The notes below the pieces were generated by a model. That model made no database searches. It saw only the letters and a program-made list of their open reading frames with translations, and was not told the DNA's origin. From Musa acuminata AAA Group (lineage: Eukaryota > Streptophyta > Magnoliopsida > Zingiberales > Musaceae), in the NCBI RefSeq assembly GCF_036884655.1, contig NC_088339.1, forward strand, positions 21,281,001-21,345,000: a stretch of 64,000 nucleotides of DNA, in the 5' to 3' direction. Shown here piece by piece: positions 42,655-54,639 of this stretch (position 1 is its first letter; every line of letters starts with the position of its first letter). The translations under genes and the position numbers were made by a program.

Positions 42655-43559
42655 TTTCTATCAAAGTGAAGCAGCTATTCATCACGTCGGAGCTACTTCT
42701 CTAGTTACAGCTTCATGCAAGATATCCATGTGACATGGATATGACAAAAAAGGCTCGGGTAATTTTGCATTTTCTGAAGAGAATTTTTGAAGGCTTTGAA
42801 AGGGAAGCCTCAGTCTTCTTTGAACCGAAGAATAGCCTCCGCTTGGAGAATCTTCTCTTTTTAGAAGTTATGATCTGGAACTACGCATAGTTGAAAGGTC
42901 GGACAGTCAAATTTTGATTGCTAGGACTTTTTACAAACAGATGTAGAAGAAAGACCATTTATTGGAAAGATTTCAGTCAATTTGCCCAGCTTAAGCTCAT
43001 TCTGGGGTATTTAAATTTGAGAAAGTACTTTGGGGTTATTGAAGTTTTATCCCCACATCATGAAAATGTCAAACACAAATGTACTTTTGAAATGTGAAAT
43101 TATCCCAATTTACTTTGGTAGTTTGAAGATTACAAAACAGTTTATCAACTATGTCAATTGATGGTGCATATACCATGAGGTGTTTTGTTGTAATTTCTTC
43201 TAGCTCAATGGTGTTCTTTGTTCATGAACAGACTATGCACACCAAAAGCCAACCACATGTTACTCCCATACAGGAAAGGCTTGCGTAAGGTTATTTTATT
43301 TGGTAATGGATTTCCCAAGATAGGATGAATCATGTGAGAAGGAAAGGAACAGAATTTAATTGCAATGATATCACAGAATATGACTAATCTCATAGACGAA
43401 TAAATCAATATGTCTCGTGCTAATATCTTAGCACACAATCAACATGAATACTGTCTCGTGAACACACGAGAGCCAACATTTTATGTAGAAGCTAAAAGAA
43501 CAGAACACAGAACGACAAGGCGATGGTGATAAGACGTCTCTCCATCTCCCTTTCCAGCT
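42655..43559. other. Convergent 3' intergenic region (NAL1 / CYSTM)
   Basis: Holds the 3' UTRs of two genes that face each other. No gene or repeat was recognised. Confidence 0.6.
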
Positions 43560-43980
43560 TCAGAAGCACATGTCCAGAACGCAGCAGCAACACAAGGCAG
43601 CACAGCTGCAGGACACAAAGAAGCAGAGCAGCACAAACAAACCATATAAGAACCAGCTGATCGAAAGAAGCTGCTAAAATCACAAGGAAAAAGGCTGCAG
43701 GCTCACCATCCCTTCCAAAAGCCATCACCGCGACTCTTTGTCTCCACGGGAACTTGTTGTGAATTCACAGCACCACCATCCCCGGTGGGATAGCCTGCAG
43801 GAGGAGGCGCGACGTAAGCTGGTGGGTAGGCCTGCCCGGGTGGAGGATAAGCTGAATCTGAACCAAGGCGAAGTCGATCATGAAGAACGTAAAATGCTAA
43901 AGGGGAGAAACCTATATGGAGAAGATAAAGAACATTATATTACCTTGAGAAGGAGCCTGCTGCTGAGCGTAGTAACTCAT
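43560..43980 (-). CDS. CYSTM (cysteine-rich transmembrane module) protein, three exons, 77 aa
   Basis: Exons in transcription order: 43980-43944, 43857-43707, 43605-43560, GT-AG throughout. The N-terminus is MSYYAQQQAPSQ, the middle is rich in Pro/Tyr/Gly (AYPPPGQAYPP, VAPPPAGYPTGDGG), and the C-terminus is GFWKGCCAALCCCCVLDMCF, the CYSTM module: a short Cys-rich tail-anchored helix. CYSTM proteins are small stress-responsive membrane proteins that dimerise through the Cys-rich helix (family knowledge). Residue number and order match the family. The last exon is only 46 bp and easy to miss. The alternative of reading on from exon 2 without splicing gives a frame that lacks the CCCC-x-LDxCF ending. 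Confidence 0.92.
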
Positions 43981-44408
43981 CTTTAAACCAAACCAAACGG
44001 ACGAGAGCACCAAAGGAGGCAGAAGACGATCGATGCGGAGGTGAGAGGAAGACAACCTGAGAAGCAGTACTTATAGTGACGGGATTGCTTCGGGCATGGG
44101 GTTTTCTTGGATCGACGCGTTGTGATCAGAGAGGTCAAAAGAGACGTTCTTCGAAGATGCCAAATTAGAAGCCGCCAAACTCCGCTCGAGCGTTGCGACT
44201 GATGACGCGACAGGCGGCGAGGAAACGCGGTTTCTGGTTGAGCTAATGCCGCGTTGTTTTTTTTTATTTGTTTATTTATTTATTTATTCGGCTGTGCCGC
44301 GTTGTCGGGCGTTGGAAATGGTGGAGGAGGAGCTGTCCGGTGCGAACACATGGCATCAGGACAAGAGTTGGACGGCCAATCATGAGACGAGAGGAGGACG
44401 GGTCAACG

Positions 44409-44414
44409 CACGTG
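44409..44414 (-). promoter_or_regulatory. G-box (CACGTG) upstream of the CYSTM gene
   Basis: A perfect CACGTG in context GCACGTGCCC, about 430 bp upstream of the start codon. It would fit ABA/stress regulation of a CYSTM gene, but this is inferred from the motif only. Confidence 0.4.
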
Positions 44415-45213
44415 CCCAAAAAGGCACAGCGCAATTAATGCTGAATGGATCAGGATAAGGTGGGTAATTTATTTAAAAGAAAACTGCTGGTAATAAGTTT
44501 GTAATCAGATGATGCCAAAAGTATTTTTTTTAATTCTAATAATATTCATGAATCGGATTTCTGTACACTTAGGTTACAATCCAATTATATTATTTATTCA
44601 TGATACCTAATAAAAATATATTAATTTTTATATAAATTTATTTTAAATGCATGTGCATAAAAAGGTCTTCATACATACATGCATACATACATACATACTT
44701 GTACGAAGGGACAAGGTAATTAATTATTGAATAGACCATAAGAGAAGATAAGGAAGGTGAGTAATTTATTAAATAAATAAAAGACTCCTAGTAATAAGTT
44801 TTAATCAGACGATGCCTCATATTTAATTTTTATTAAAAATATTTTTAAAATTTTGATTATATCTTTGAGTCAAATTGTCTCAAGCCCAATCGACAATGAA
44901 TTGATTCGGTTCATATCTATAGTCATGTTACGATCGAATTATACTCGGCACATAATAAAAACATAATAATTTTTATGTAAATTTATCATAAAATAAAAAT
45001 TAGTATAATTTTTGTTAGAATCATATTCTAGTAAAATTCTTAAAGTATTATATTAATTATCCTAAAAATATCTTAAAATAAAAATTATTAATTTTAAAAT
45101 AGGTTAGGTAATTGAGTTTAACTTATTTTAATTTAGAGTGCAACTAAGTCAATATAAGAAATAGGAAATAGAAAATAAAAAAATTTATAAATAGTTTTAT
45201 GATGAATTTAAGA

Positions 45214-45510
45214 TAATTTTATATAAAAATTAACATGTTCTATAAATGTGTGTAACCCAAGTGTCACTTGAGTGTAATGATTTTTTTGATAATTTAAGAT
45301 AATTTTATATATAAAAAATTAATATATTTTTTAGGATAACTTGAGTTTTTTAGTTTTATGAAGAATTTAGGATAATTTATATTAAAACTAATATATTTTA
45401 ATATATTATGTGATTGAGCGTAATTATTTTTTAGGTCACTTAGGATAATTTTATATAAAAATACTATATATTTTTTAATATATTATGTGAATAAGTATAA
45501 CTCATGTGTA
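45214..45510. repeat. Degenerate tandem array, four units of about 71-83 bp
   Basis: The core AGGATAATTTTATATAAAAA(T)TAATAT recurs near 45214, 45297, 45369 and 45440, followed each time by a TATTATGTGAxTxAGxxTAA-like stretch. Confidence 0.7.
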
Positions 45511-45644
45511 TTATTTTTCTAGGTAAACTGTGAATAGAAGAAGGCGGAGGAGGGGAGGGAGAGGGCAGTGGAGGAGGAATAGAAGGGGGAAAAGAAAGGA
45601 AGCTAAAAGGCAGGGTTAAAAGGCGATGATGAAAGTTGAGTGAA

Positions 45645-45675
45645 CAACTCAACTCAACTCAACTCAACTCAACAA
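45645..45675. repeat. (CAACT)n pentanucleotide array
   Basis: About six perfect CAACT units inside a purine-rich block. Confidence 0.95.
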
Positions 45676-46792
45676 AGATGATGTGAGGAGGTGGTGGAGG
45701 TGGAGTATGGCGAGAACACGGAAAGGAAGAGGAGGAAGCCAAGGGGGAGGGTGAAGAGACGGAAGTTAATGGGGGAGGGAAAGGAGGTAACAGAGTGGGA
45801 GCGAAGTGACGGTGGAGGTGAGAGATAATTTGAAAAAATCAAGAGGTAATCTAGGGCTTAATTAAATTAAATTAAATAGTTAGGATTTAGTTGAATCAAT
45901 CTAGTTCGATTTATCTCAAAAAAATCAATTCAATCCTAAAAAATCAAGTCAAACTTAGTTAGAGGATAATCATCATCTTTGTTATTAGTTTATAAAGAAT
46001 ATTTTGATCAAAGCACAAGAAAAAAATTGCCAAATAGAAGCTTACTCTTTTAGAGCCAACTTTTTTATTATTCATAATCTTTTAAACACTAATAAAATAT
46101 TATTTTATTATTTATAATCTCTCTAATTTTGATTTTATATTGTCGACTCTCCTGTCATTATTACTAATCATTACTCTTAGCCTACCCCTCTATCATGCCA
46201 CATGAAATATCGTGTGATCCTATCTTAAATAAATAATATTAAATTTTTATTAACAATTCAATCCATGATCCAAACTAACATTTGAAAACACTAAGAAATA
46301 TTCAAGTGTCGTTCACATCCATAAAACCTGTGCAGTTTATAATCATACACCACATTCGATAATTCACATTTATGAAAACTCAAGTCAACTTAACAAAATA
46401 TTAACAACACTTATAAATCCATAAGCATAAGAATTTATAAAATCAGAACTCCAAACATTTATCACAAATTTATATCATTGTAAACTAAACTTAACATTCT
46501 AAAATTTCAAACGTGAAAGGTCTTTTAAAACTTTTACATGATATATTAATTTAAATCTATCGATAACATTTTATTACATATAAAATATACTTATACAACA
46601 ATCATAATATATCAATCGATAAGACTTACCGAATAGTTTTCCACTACCGCAGCCCAATTCTAACATTTTAGTGAGTGACAAAGCTAACCTAAAAAATTTA
46701 TATAACAATAAAGTAAGCTACAAAGCTCAGCAAGTGACAAACATATCGATAGCAATAAATGATAGTTTCAAATAAATTTGGTATCAAAATGT

Positions 46793-47389
46793 TGTTGGGC
46801 TGGCAGCCCAAAGTGGGTTCAGCCCATGGTGGGCTTTATCAGCCCACAACCCACACCCCTTTGACCTAACCCTAGATCAATATAAGGGGGGTGTGGGGGC
46901 TGTGTTTTAGACGCAGAAAAGAGGCAGAAAAAGGCAGCAACATTGACATCCTCGTAGCAACAAAGAGAGAAGAACAAGGTAGAAAAACAAGAGAAAGAAA
47001 GGGAAGAAGACAAGGACAACGCAGAGAGACTGTTCTCAATCATCTAGTAGTATTCTCGTCTCAGGTTAGATCAAATCTACAGTAGACTCTTGCTGTGATT
47101 ACTTGGAAAAGTTTTAGATATTGTAGGCAGTGACGTGATCCTTGTATCCCAGTTATTCTCTTGTGGTTGTTGCTAGGGTTTTGGGCAAGAGATTGAGATT
47201 TGTATATTCATTATTCTCATAGTGGATTATCTCTAGTTTGCCCCGTGGTTTTTACCCTTCACATTGAAGGGGTTTTCCACGTATATCTTGGTGTTCTGTT
47301 TGATTGTGTTTCCATTTTATTCCGCTGCGTATTATGGTCTTCTAGTATTTGTTCATACACAAAGGTTATTCCTCTTTATATTCCCATCA
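46793..47389 (+). repeat. Left LTR of the copia element, 597 bp
   Basis: TG...CA ends. Contains a TATA-like AATATAAGGGG (about 46880-46890), the likely promoter, so the transcribed R region begins inside it. Confidence 0.93.
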
Positions 47390-47391
47390 AC

Positions 47392-47406
47392 TGGTATCAA
47401 AGCAGG
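47392..47406 (+). other. Primer-binding site of the copia element
   Basis: TGGTATCAAAGCAGG two bases after the LTR; complementary to the 3' end of initiator tRNA-Met except for decay, as usual for copia elements. Confidence 0.85.
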
Positions 47407-47436
47407 GTTTTGGTGATTTAATTTTTGTATTTGAAC

Positions 47437-50400
47437 ATGGAGGCCAGTAATATTTCTCGTATGATTAGTTTGAATGGAAATAATTGGATGATATGGAAAC
47501 CAAGAATGGAAGATCTTTTGTATTGCAAAGATTTGTATGGACCTTTGTAAGGGGATAGTGCAAAACCTACAACTATGACAGATGATGAGTGGAAGAGGTT
47601 AGATCGAAAAACAATTGGGTTTATTAGACAATGGCTTGATGATAGTGTCTTTCACCATGTTTCTACTGAAATTTCTGCATATTCTCTTTGGAAAAAATTG
47701 GAAAGTCTCTATGAAAGAAAAACAACTAGCAAAAAGCTTTTTTTATCAAAAAACTTGTGAACCTAAAATATAGAGAGGGTGCTTCTATTGCTGAGCATTT
47801 GAATGAAATGCAGAGTATTACTAACCAGTTATCCTATATGAAAATGTCTCTTGATGATGAGTTGCAGGCATTGTTACTTCTCAGTTCATTACCAGAAAGT
47901 TGGGAGACACTGGTGGTTTCCCTTAGTAATTCAGCGCCAGATGGTATTGTCACTATGAGTTAAGTAACAAGCAGTTTGTTGAATGAGGAGTTGAGAAGAA
48001 AGAGTTCAGCAACATCTCAGAATGATTCATAGGCACTTATCTCAGAGAACAGAGGAAGGTCAAAGTCTAGAAGCAGTTCACGTATGGGTAGGAGCAAGTC
48101 AAGATCAAGAAAAGATATTGTTTGCTATAACTGTGGTGAGAAAGGACATTACAAGAACCAATGTAAGCAACCTAAGAAGAACAAGAAAAAGGGAAAAGAA
48201 GTGGAGTCTACAGAGTCAAAGGATAATACTACAGCTACAGTGCAGGGTGGTGATTATTTGATTTTGTCTCCTTCTGATGATATTTTTTCTTGTGTGTGTC
48301 AGGATCTTGAGTGGGTGATTGACATAGGTGCTTCTTATCATGCTACACCTCGGAGAGAGTTTTTTGCTACATACAGGTCTGGAAACTTTGGTGTTGTCAA
48401 GATGGGCAACTATGGCACATCAGACATCATTGGCATGAGTGATATCCATTTAAAGACCAACCTTAGCTGCAAGTTGGTACTTAAGGATGTGAGGCATGTG
48501 GTTGACTTGAGGCTGAATTTAATTTCAGTTGGAAGACTATATAATGAAGAGTATGAAAGCAGATTTCACAGAGGGCAATAGAAGCTCAGTAAGGGTTCTC
48601 TTGTTATAGCTAGTGGAAAGAAATGTCATACTTTGTACAGGTTACAGGCTAAAGCTTATGGTGAGCAGTTAAATGCTACAGAGAAATACTTCAGTATAGA
48701 GTTGTGGCATAGGCGATTGGGACACATGAGCGAGAAGGGGCTGCAAGCTCTTTCCAAGAGAGAGGTATTACCAGATCTCAGAGATATACATCTGAACCCT
48801 TGTATTGATTGTTTGGATGGTAAACAACATAGAGTCTCATTTGCTAGAGCTACTTTGTCTAGAAAAATGCATGCCTTAGACCGTGTTTATACAGATGTAT
48901 GTGGTCCTTTGAGGACAAAAACTCTTGGTGGATCTGTTGATGTTCTTGGTATAAGTGGTGCACTTTATTTTGTCACTTTTATAGATGATTTTTCTAGGAA
49001 AGTTTGGGCTTATGCTTTGAAGACCAAAGATCAGGTTATTAATGTCTTCAAAGAGTTTCATGCCAGGGTTGAAAGGGAGACAGAAAGGAAATTGAAATGC
49101 ATAAGATCAGATAATGGTGGTGAGTATACGGGATTGTTTAATGACTATTGCAAGTCACATGGGATCCAACATGAGATGACAGTTCCTGGTACACCTCAGC
49201 ATAATGCAATTGCAGAGAGGATGAACCGCACAATCATGGAAAAGATCAAATGTATGCTTTCACAGGCCAAGCTACCCAAAAGGTTTTGGGATGAGGCTTT
49301 GAGGACTGTAGTTGATGTGATCAACTTATCACCATGTACAGCCCTAGATGGTGATGTTGCAGAGCATGTATGGTCAGGGAAAGATGTTTCCTACAGGCAT
49401 TTGAGAGTGTTTGGTTGTCGTGCATTTGCACATGTTCCAGATAATGAGAGGTCCAAGCTGGATGGTAAGTCTAAAGAATGTATTTTTCTTGGTTACTCAC
49501 ATGATCAGTTTGGTTACAGGCGTTGGGATCCAGAAAAGCAGAAGGTGTTCAGGAGTAGAGATGTGGTCTTCTTTGAGGATCAAACCTTTGAGGATTTGAA
49601 GAAGAATGCACCAGCCAAGACTTCTGCAGAAGGATTAGCAGATTGTGACCCAGTTATTCCTCCAGTATATCAGGGTGATGGGGGAGATGTGCAGAAAAAT
49701 AGTGTAGAGCCTTATGTTGATTTACCTGCAGGACATGTTGAGCAAGAAGAAGTAGGAGAGCAAGTTCCCACAGAACCTCAGTTGAGAAGATCTTCTAGAC
49801 AACGTCAACCTTCCAGAAGATACTCTACAGATGAGTATGTGATGCTTACTGATGCAGGTGAACCAGAGAGTTACCAGGAAGCAGTTGAGAGTGAGCAGAA
49901 AGAGAAGTTGTTAGTTGCTATGCAGGAAGAGATGGATGCTCTTCAGAAGAACCACACTTATGATTTGGTGCTGCTACCAAATGGAATGAAGGCCTTGAAG
50001 AACAAGTGGGTTTTTAGGTTGAAGACCCAAGAATATTGTTTTCAACCAAAGTACAAAGCTAGATTGGTTGTGAAAGGCTTTGGTCAAAAGAAAGGTATTG
50101 ACTTTGAAGAGATATTTTCTCCTGTTGTTAAAATGTCTTCTATTCGTGTTGCTCTTGGTATTGCTGCTAGCCAGGACTTGGAGGTTGAGTAGTTAGATGT
50201 GAAGACAGCTTTCCTTCATGGTGATTTGGAGGAGGAAATTTATATGGAGCAACCAGAAGGCTTCAAAGTCAAAGGTAAAGATAATTTTGTCTACAAGTTG
50301 AAGAAGAGCTTGTATGGGCTAAAGCAAGCTCCAAGACAGTGGTACAAAAAGTTTGATTCATTTATGATAGAAAATGGATACAAAAGAACGGCTTCAGATC

Positions 50401-51416
50401 ATTGTGTGTACATCAAATAGTTTGGTGAGGATTTTATTATTCTTTTACTTTATGTTGATGACATGCTTATTCTTGAGAAAGATATGTCTAAAATTGACAG
50501 GTTGAAGAAGGAACTGAGTGAGTCTTTTGCAATGAAGGACATGGGGCCAGCAAAGCAAATACTAGGCATGCAGATTTCTCGTGACAGGAAAAACAAGAAG
50601 ATATGGTTGTCACAGAAGAAATACATCGAGAAGGTATTAGAAAGATTCAGTATGAGCAATGCAAAACCAGTTGGTTCTCCTCTTGCAGGTCACTTCAAGT
50701 TGTGCTCAGAACAGAGTCCGTCAAGTGATGAGGAGAAGGAGAAAATGCAAAAGGTTCCTTATGCTTCGGCAGTTGGAAGTTTAATGTATGCAATGGTATG
50801 TACGAGGCTAGACATTGCATATGCAGTGGGTGTTACTAGCAGATTTCTTGCAAATCCAAGCAAAGAGCACTGGGCAGCAGTGAAGTGGATTTTTAGATAT
50901 CTCAGAGGGAGCTCTAAGGTTTGTTTAAGCTTTGGAGGTGGACCACCAATGTTGACAGGTTACATAGATGCAGATATGACAAGAGATATAGATACGAGGA
51001 AGTCCACTTCAGGTTATGTACTTACTTTTGCAGGAGGAGCTGTGTCATGACAATCCAGGTTACAAAGGTGTATTGCTCTCTCCACCACAGAAGCAGAATA
51101 TATTGCTGCTACAGAGGTATGCAAAGAAATGTTATGGATGAAAGAATTCTTACAATAATTGGGACTGAAACAGGAAAATTATGTGGTGCATTGTGACAGC
51201 CAGAGTGCCATCCATTTGTGTAAGAACCCAATGTTTCATTCCAAGTCAAAGCATATAGATGTCAGATACCACTGGATTCGAAATGTATTTGAAGAGAAGC
51301 AGTTGCAGCTTTAGAAAATTCATACAGATGACAACGGAGCAGACATGTTGACGAAGACCTTACCAAAAGAAAGACAGGAGATATGCCGACAGTTGGTCGG
51401 CATGGCTTCACATTGA
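47437..51416 (+). pseudogene. copia gag-pol remnant
   Basis: Domains in order: gag (start ATG 47437), CCHC zinc knuckle CYNCGEKGHYKNQC (about 48122-48163), protease site DIGASYHATP (about 48321-48350, where DSGA or DTGA is usual), integrase HHCC finger WHRRLGHM..CIDC (about 48706-48812), integrase catalytic core with RSDNGGEYTG, reverse transcriptase WVFRLK..KARLVVKGF (about 50007-50081), LDVKTAFLHG, LLLYVDDMLIL (about 50444-50476), and RNase H ending LSTTEAEYIA and ADMLTK. Stops interrupt it at 47548, 47961, 48030, 48579, 50190, 50418, 51048, 51156 and 51312, and one base is missing near 47745. Many stops sit where Gln or Trp is expected. The protein is therefore not made whole. Confidence 0.93.
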
Positions 51417-51446
51417 GGAGTCATGGGACAGCCTCCCTTATGGGCT

Positions 51447-51458
51447 GAAGGGGGAGGT
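51447..51458 (+). other. Polypurine tract of the copia element
   Basis: GAAGGGGGAGG directly before the right LTR; the plus-strand priming site. Confidence 0.85.
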
Positions 51459-52058
51459 TGTTGGGCTGGCAGCCCAAAGTGGGTTCAGCCTATGGTGGGC
51501 TTTATCATCAGCCCATAACCCACACCCCTTTGACCTAACCCTAGATCAATATAAGGGGGGTGTGGGGGCTACGTTTTAGACGCAGAAAAGAGGCAGAAAA
51601 AGACAGCAACGTTGATATCCTCGTAGCAACAAAGAGAGAAGAACAAGGCAGAAAAACAAGAGAAAGAAAGGGAAGAAGACAAGGACAACGCAGAGAGACT
51701 GTTCTCAATCATCTAGCAGTGTTCTCATCTCAGGTTAGATCAAATCTACAGTAGACTCTTGCTGTGATTACTTGGGAAAGTTTTAGATATTGTAGGCAGT
51801 GACATGATCCTTGTATCCCAGTTATTCTCTTGTGGTTGTTGCTAGGGTTTTGGGCAAGAGATTGAGATTTGTATATTCATTATTCTCATAGTGGATTATC
51901 TCTAGTTTGCCCCATGGTTTTTACCCTTCACATTGAAGGGGTTTTCCACGTATATCTTGGTGTTCTATTTGATTGTGTTTTCATTTTATTCTGCTGCGTA
52001 TTATGGTCTTCTAGTATTTATTCATATACAAAGGTTATTCCTCTTTATATCCCCATCA
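51459..52058 (+). repeat. Right LTR of the copia element, 600 bp
   Basis: TG...CA ends; an extra 3 bp (ATC) near 51507 relative to the left LTR. Followed by AATGT, the target duplication. Confidence 0.93.
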
Positions 52059-52063
52059 AATGT

Positions 52064-53052
52064 AAGGTAGGGATACAAGAGTTTATAGATATCATCTCAT
52101 TAGATACATAATCGCAAATATCATTTCAATCGAAACATATTTGATTCGTAACGAATAGAGTAAAGAGTAATTGGAGCATATCAATAGCATAAGGAGCATT
52201 TTATAGCATATCAATGACATATAGAATATTTCAAAACGTATCAATAGTGTATGAATATTTCATAGGCATAAGAAGCATTTTAGAACATATCAATATCATA
52301 TAAAATATTTCAGAGCATATCAAAAGAATAATTACAAAATAGAAGCTCAAATGTCACATTTAACGTTGCATTCATTTCATTATTATCCAAAAAGCATATA
52401 AAAACACATAACCAAAGCTCTAGATATCATATCAAACATATAGAAGGTGAAGTGAGATCTCAAATATAATCTCTTATATTTGGGAGCATTATCCATCCAC
52501 ATTTGGATGAAGCCAAAGGGGATTGGCAGAGCATCGTGGGCTCTAAGCATGCACCATTTACCATTTCTAACAAAGGTCCAAATAATCATTTTATCATTTC
52601 TAGTAAAAGTTCAAATAATTTTACAAATATCAGAGTATAAAAGGATATTGTGAACAATAAAATTGGCATATTTCGGAAGTACATGTGAAACAACAAAACA
52701 TATATGTGCCTTTATGAGTCAATACGATACAAACATAATCTTTCACAAATACATTCAAATTTGAAAGAAATTAAGAGCAAGAGCATACAAGCATTCCAAG
52801 CAATCATATATAGCTCAATTGAAGAAGAAATGCTAGATAAATTCAATATCCAAAGAGATGAAACTAGAATGGGTACATTTGAAGAAAGTTCTATTATGGC
52901 ATATTGAGTGGCATTATACAAATAATTCGAATCATCAATTATACTCTAATTTACTCAAAAATATATATCATTGGAAAGATATTTTAATCTACTTTTAGAT
53001 AAAAATAAGTTTTATATAAATGAAACTTTCCAACAAAGAGTTACAAATAATT
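52064..53052. other. AT-rich stretch between two LTR insertions
   Basis: No gene. Short imperfect repeats of AxCATATCAATAxCATAxxxAATATTTCA occur around 52170-52330. Probably part of the older repeat into which both elements inserted. Confidence 0.45.
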
Positions 53053-54634
53053 TGTTGAATCTCGGATTTTGATGATGAAATCAATTGATAGTGTTTATGA
53101 TTTGATCTACGTTTTGAGTGATGCAGGAAGCTTCGATCAGGGATAGACAATTAAAAGCAGGAAGATTCATGTTGGGCCTGAGAAAAATATGTCATAAGAT
53201 TGAACATCGAGCCAAAAGATCGATCGACGTATATGCAGAAGGTTTCGGGGCATGGGTTTGGGCATCGAGCTAAGAAGAGAGGAAATTGCACCAAGAAAAT
53301 TGAAGTTACGGAGGTCAACTGGCCGATTAGGCAATAGGCCGCAAGAGAGGATGATGCACCGAAAAATCGGATGAAGAGTCGATGAACCAATGACATGTCG
53401 GACAACACCTGATTCAAGCTTTGTAATAATTGTCTAGATCGAAGTAGGTTTTCAGTGCGCAGGATTAACTATGATAGTGATCAAGGCATAAAGCAAAATG
53501 AAGTCCCAAAGTCAAGAACGAGATTTCGTTGGGAGTTCGAGAGTTCGTCGGAAGTCCAGACATTCATCGGAAGTTCTATCGGAATTGACCGAGAAGTCCA
53601 GGAGCTTGCCAAAGAAGCTCATCCAAACTTGCCAAGAAGATCATCGTGAGGTCCAGGAGCTTGCCGGGAGTCCGCTGGAACATTGCCGAGAGATCGTCGG
53701 AAGTTCGCAGGAAGAAATATAGACTTACGGACTTATTTAGCTCAATGAATATCTTAGAATTCGTAGTTAGCATATAATTAAGTTGGAATTGAGCCAACTC
53801 AATTAGGGGTCAATTGGGCCCAAGTTTGGGCTATGTTGAGCTAAGTGAAAGGCTCAAATAGTGACCCAACATGTGACATCATCGTGGCATAGTCTCCGAG
53901 ACTGTGTCAGGCAGTGGTACCACTCAGACTCAGTCTCCGAGACTGTTAGGCGGTGGTACCGCTTAGACTCAGTCTCCGAGACTATCAGACGGTGGTACCG
54001 CTAGTCTAGGCGGTGGTACCACCTAGTGTCAGGCTACAGGCGGTGGTACTGCTTGTACCCCGAAATCTCGGGTATTTGAATTTTGGCTCCAAGTTTTGAA
54101 GTCATTTGGGGTCTATAAATACCCCAGCTATTCCTGCATGGAGTAACAAGAAATATGATCAAAAACTCTATATTTCTAAAGTTGAAAACCCTTGTAAAGT
54201 GTAGAGTCCCTCCTCTTAAAGTTTAGAGATCATTCTAAGAGAGAGTGTGAGGGAAGCTTTGTAAAAAGGGGTTGTAAAGGTTCTCTCCTGAACCTATCAA
54301 AAGGAGAATCGAGTTGTAAGGATAGTTGATCTTCGCCCATTGAAGGAAGATTATTAGTGGATGTCGGTAGCCTCGACATAAGAGGAATCGGTAGAGTAGA
54401 TATAGGTCACGATGATCGAACCACTATAAAACAGTTTGCATTTATATTTGAGCAATTTACCTTTACTGCAAACTGAATATTTACTTGCCTACTGCTTTCA
54501 CTACATATACGAACGAGATTTCAAGTTATCTTTCCGAAATTAGTTTTAATCGAACGAAAGTTTTTTTAAAACTGACATTTTTATCCGCTGTACTAATTCA
54601 CCCCTCCTCTTAGTGCCGGCTTATTCCTAATATA
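53053..54634 (+). mobile_element. Solo LTR, 1.58 kb, with perfect target duplication
   Basis: Starts TGTTGAATCTCGGATTTTGA and ends TCTTAGTGCCGGCTTATTCCTAATA, the end style of large SIRE/Maximus-type copia LTRs, where CCTAACA would be usual. Flanked by perfect 5-bp repeats TAATT (53048-53052 and 54635-54639). No coding domain, primer site or second LTR is present, so recombination between LTRs removed the body. Family naming is from memory of the end motif. Confidence 0.8.
53890..54056. repeat. GGTACC-containing minisatellite inside the solo LTR
   Basis: About five units of AGGCGGTGGTACCGCxTAG, the first three joined by ACTCAGTCTCCGAGACT. Both core parts are imperfect palindromes (GCGGTGGTACCGC; AGTCTCCGAGACT), so the unit can fold. 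Confidence 0.85.
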
Positions 54635-54639
54635 ATTTA

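Larger units (their letters stand above)
43981..46792. other. CYSTM upstream region and AT-rich intergenic DNA
   Basis: The first 450 bp are GC-richer and promoter-like, with a G-box. Beyond 44.5 kb: a run of ATAC units (44675-44700), a degenerate repeat array (45214-45510), a purine-rich block (45535-45830) and a CAACT array. From about 46.09 to 46.79 kb the sequence resembles part of a long LTR (see the nested-repeat entry). No gene was recognised. Confidence 0.55.
46793..52058 (+). mobile_element. Complete Ty1/copia LTR retrotransposon (5.27 kb), coding-dead
   Basis: LTRs at 46793-47389 and 51459-52058 bracket a primer-binding site, gag, protease, integrase, reverse transcriptase and RNase H in copia order, and a polypurine tract. 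A perfect 5-bp target duplication AATGT flanks it (46788-46792 and 52059-52063). LTRs begin TGTTGGGC and end CCCATCA. By eye they differ at about 21 of roughly 600 positions plus one 3-bp indel, nearly all transitions, so insertion was fairly recent. The coding region carries at least seven stops and a frameshift, so it cannot move by itself. Protein style is closest to the Tork/Tnt1 side of copia, tentatively. Confidence 0.95.
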
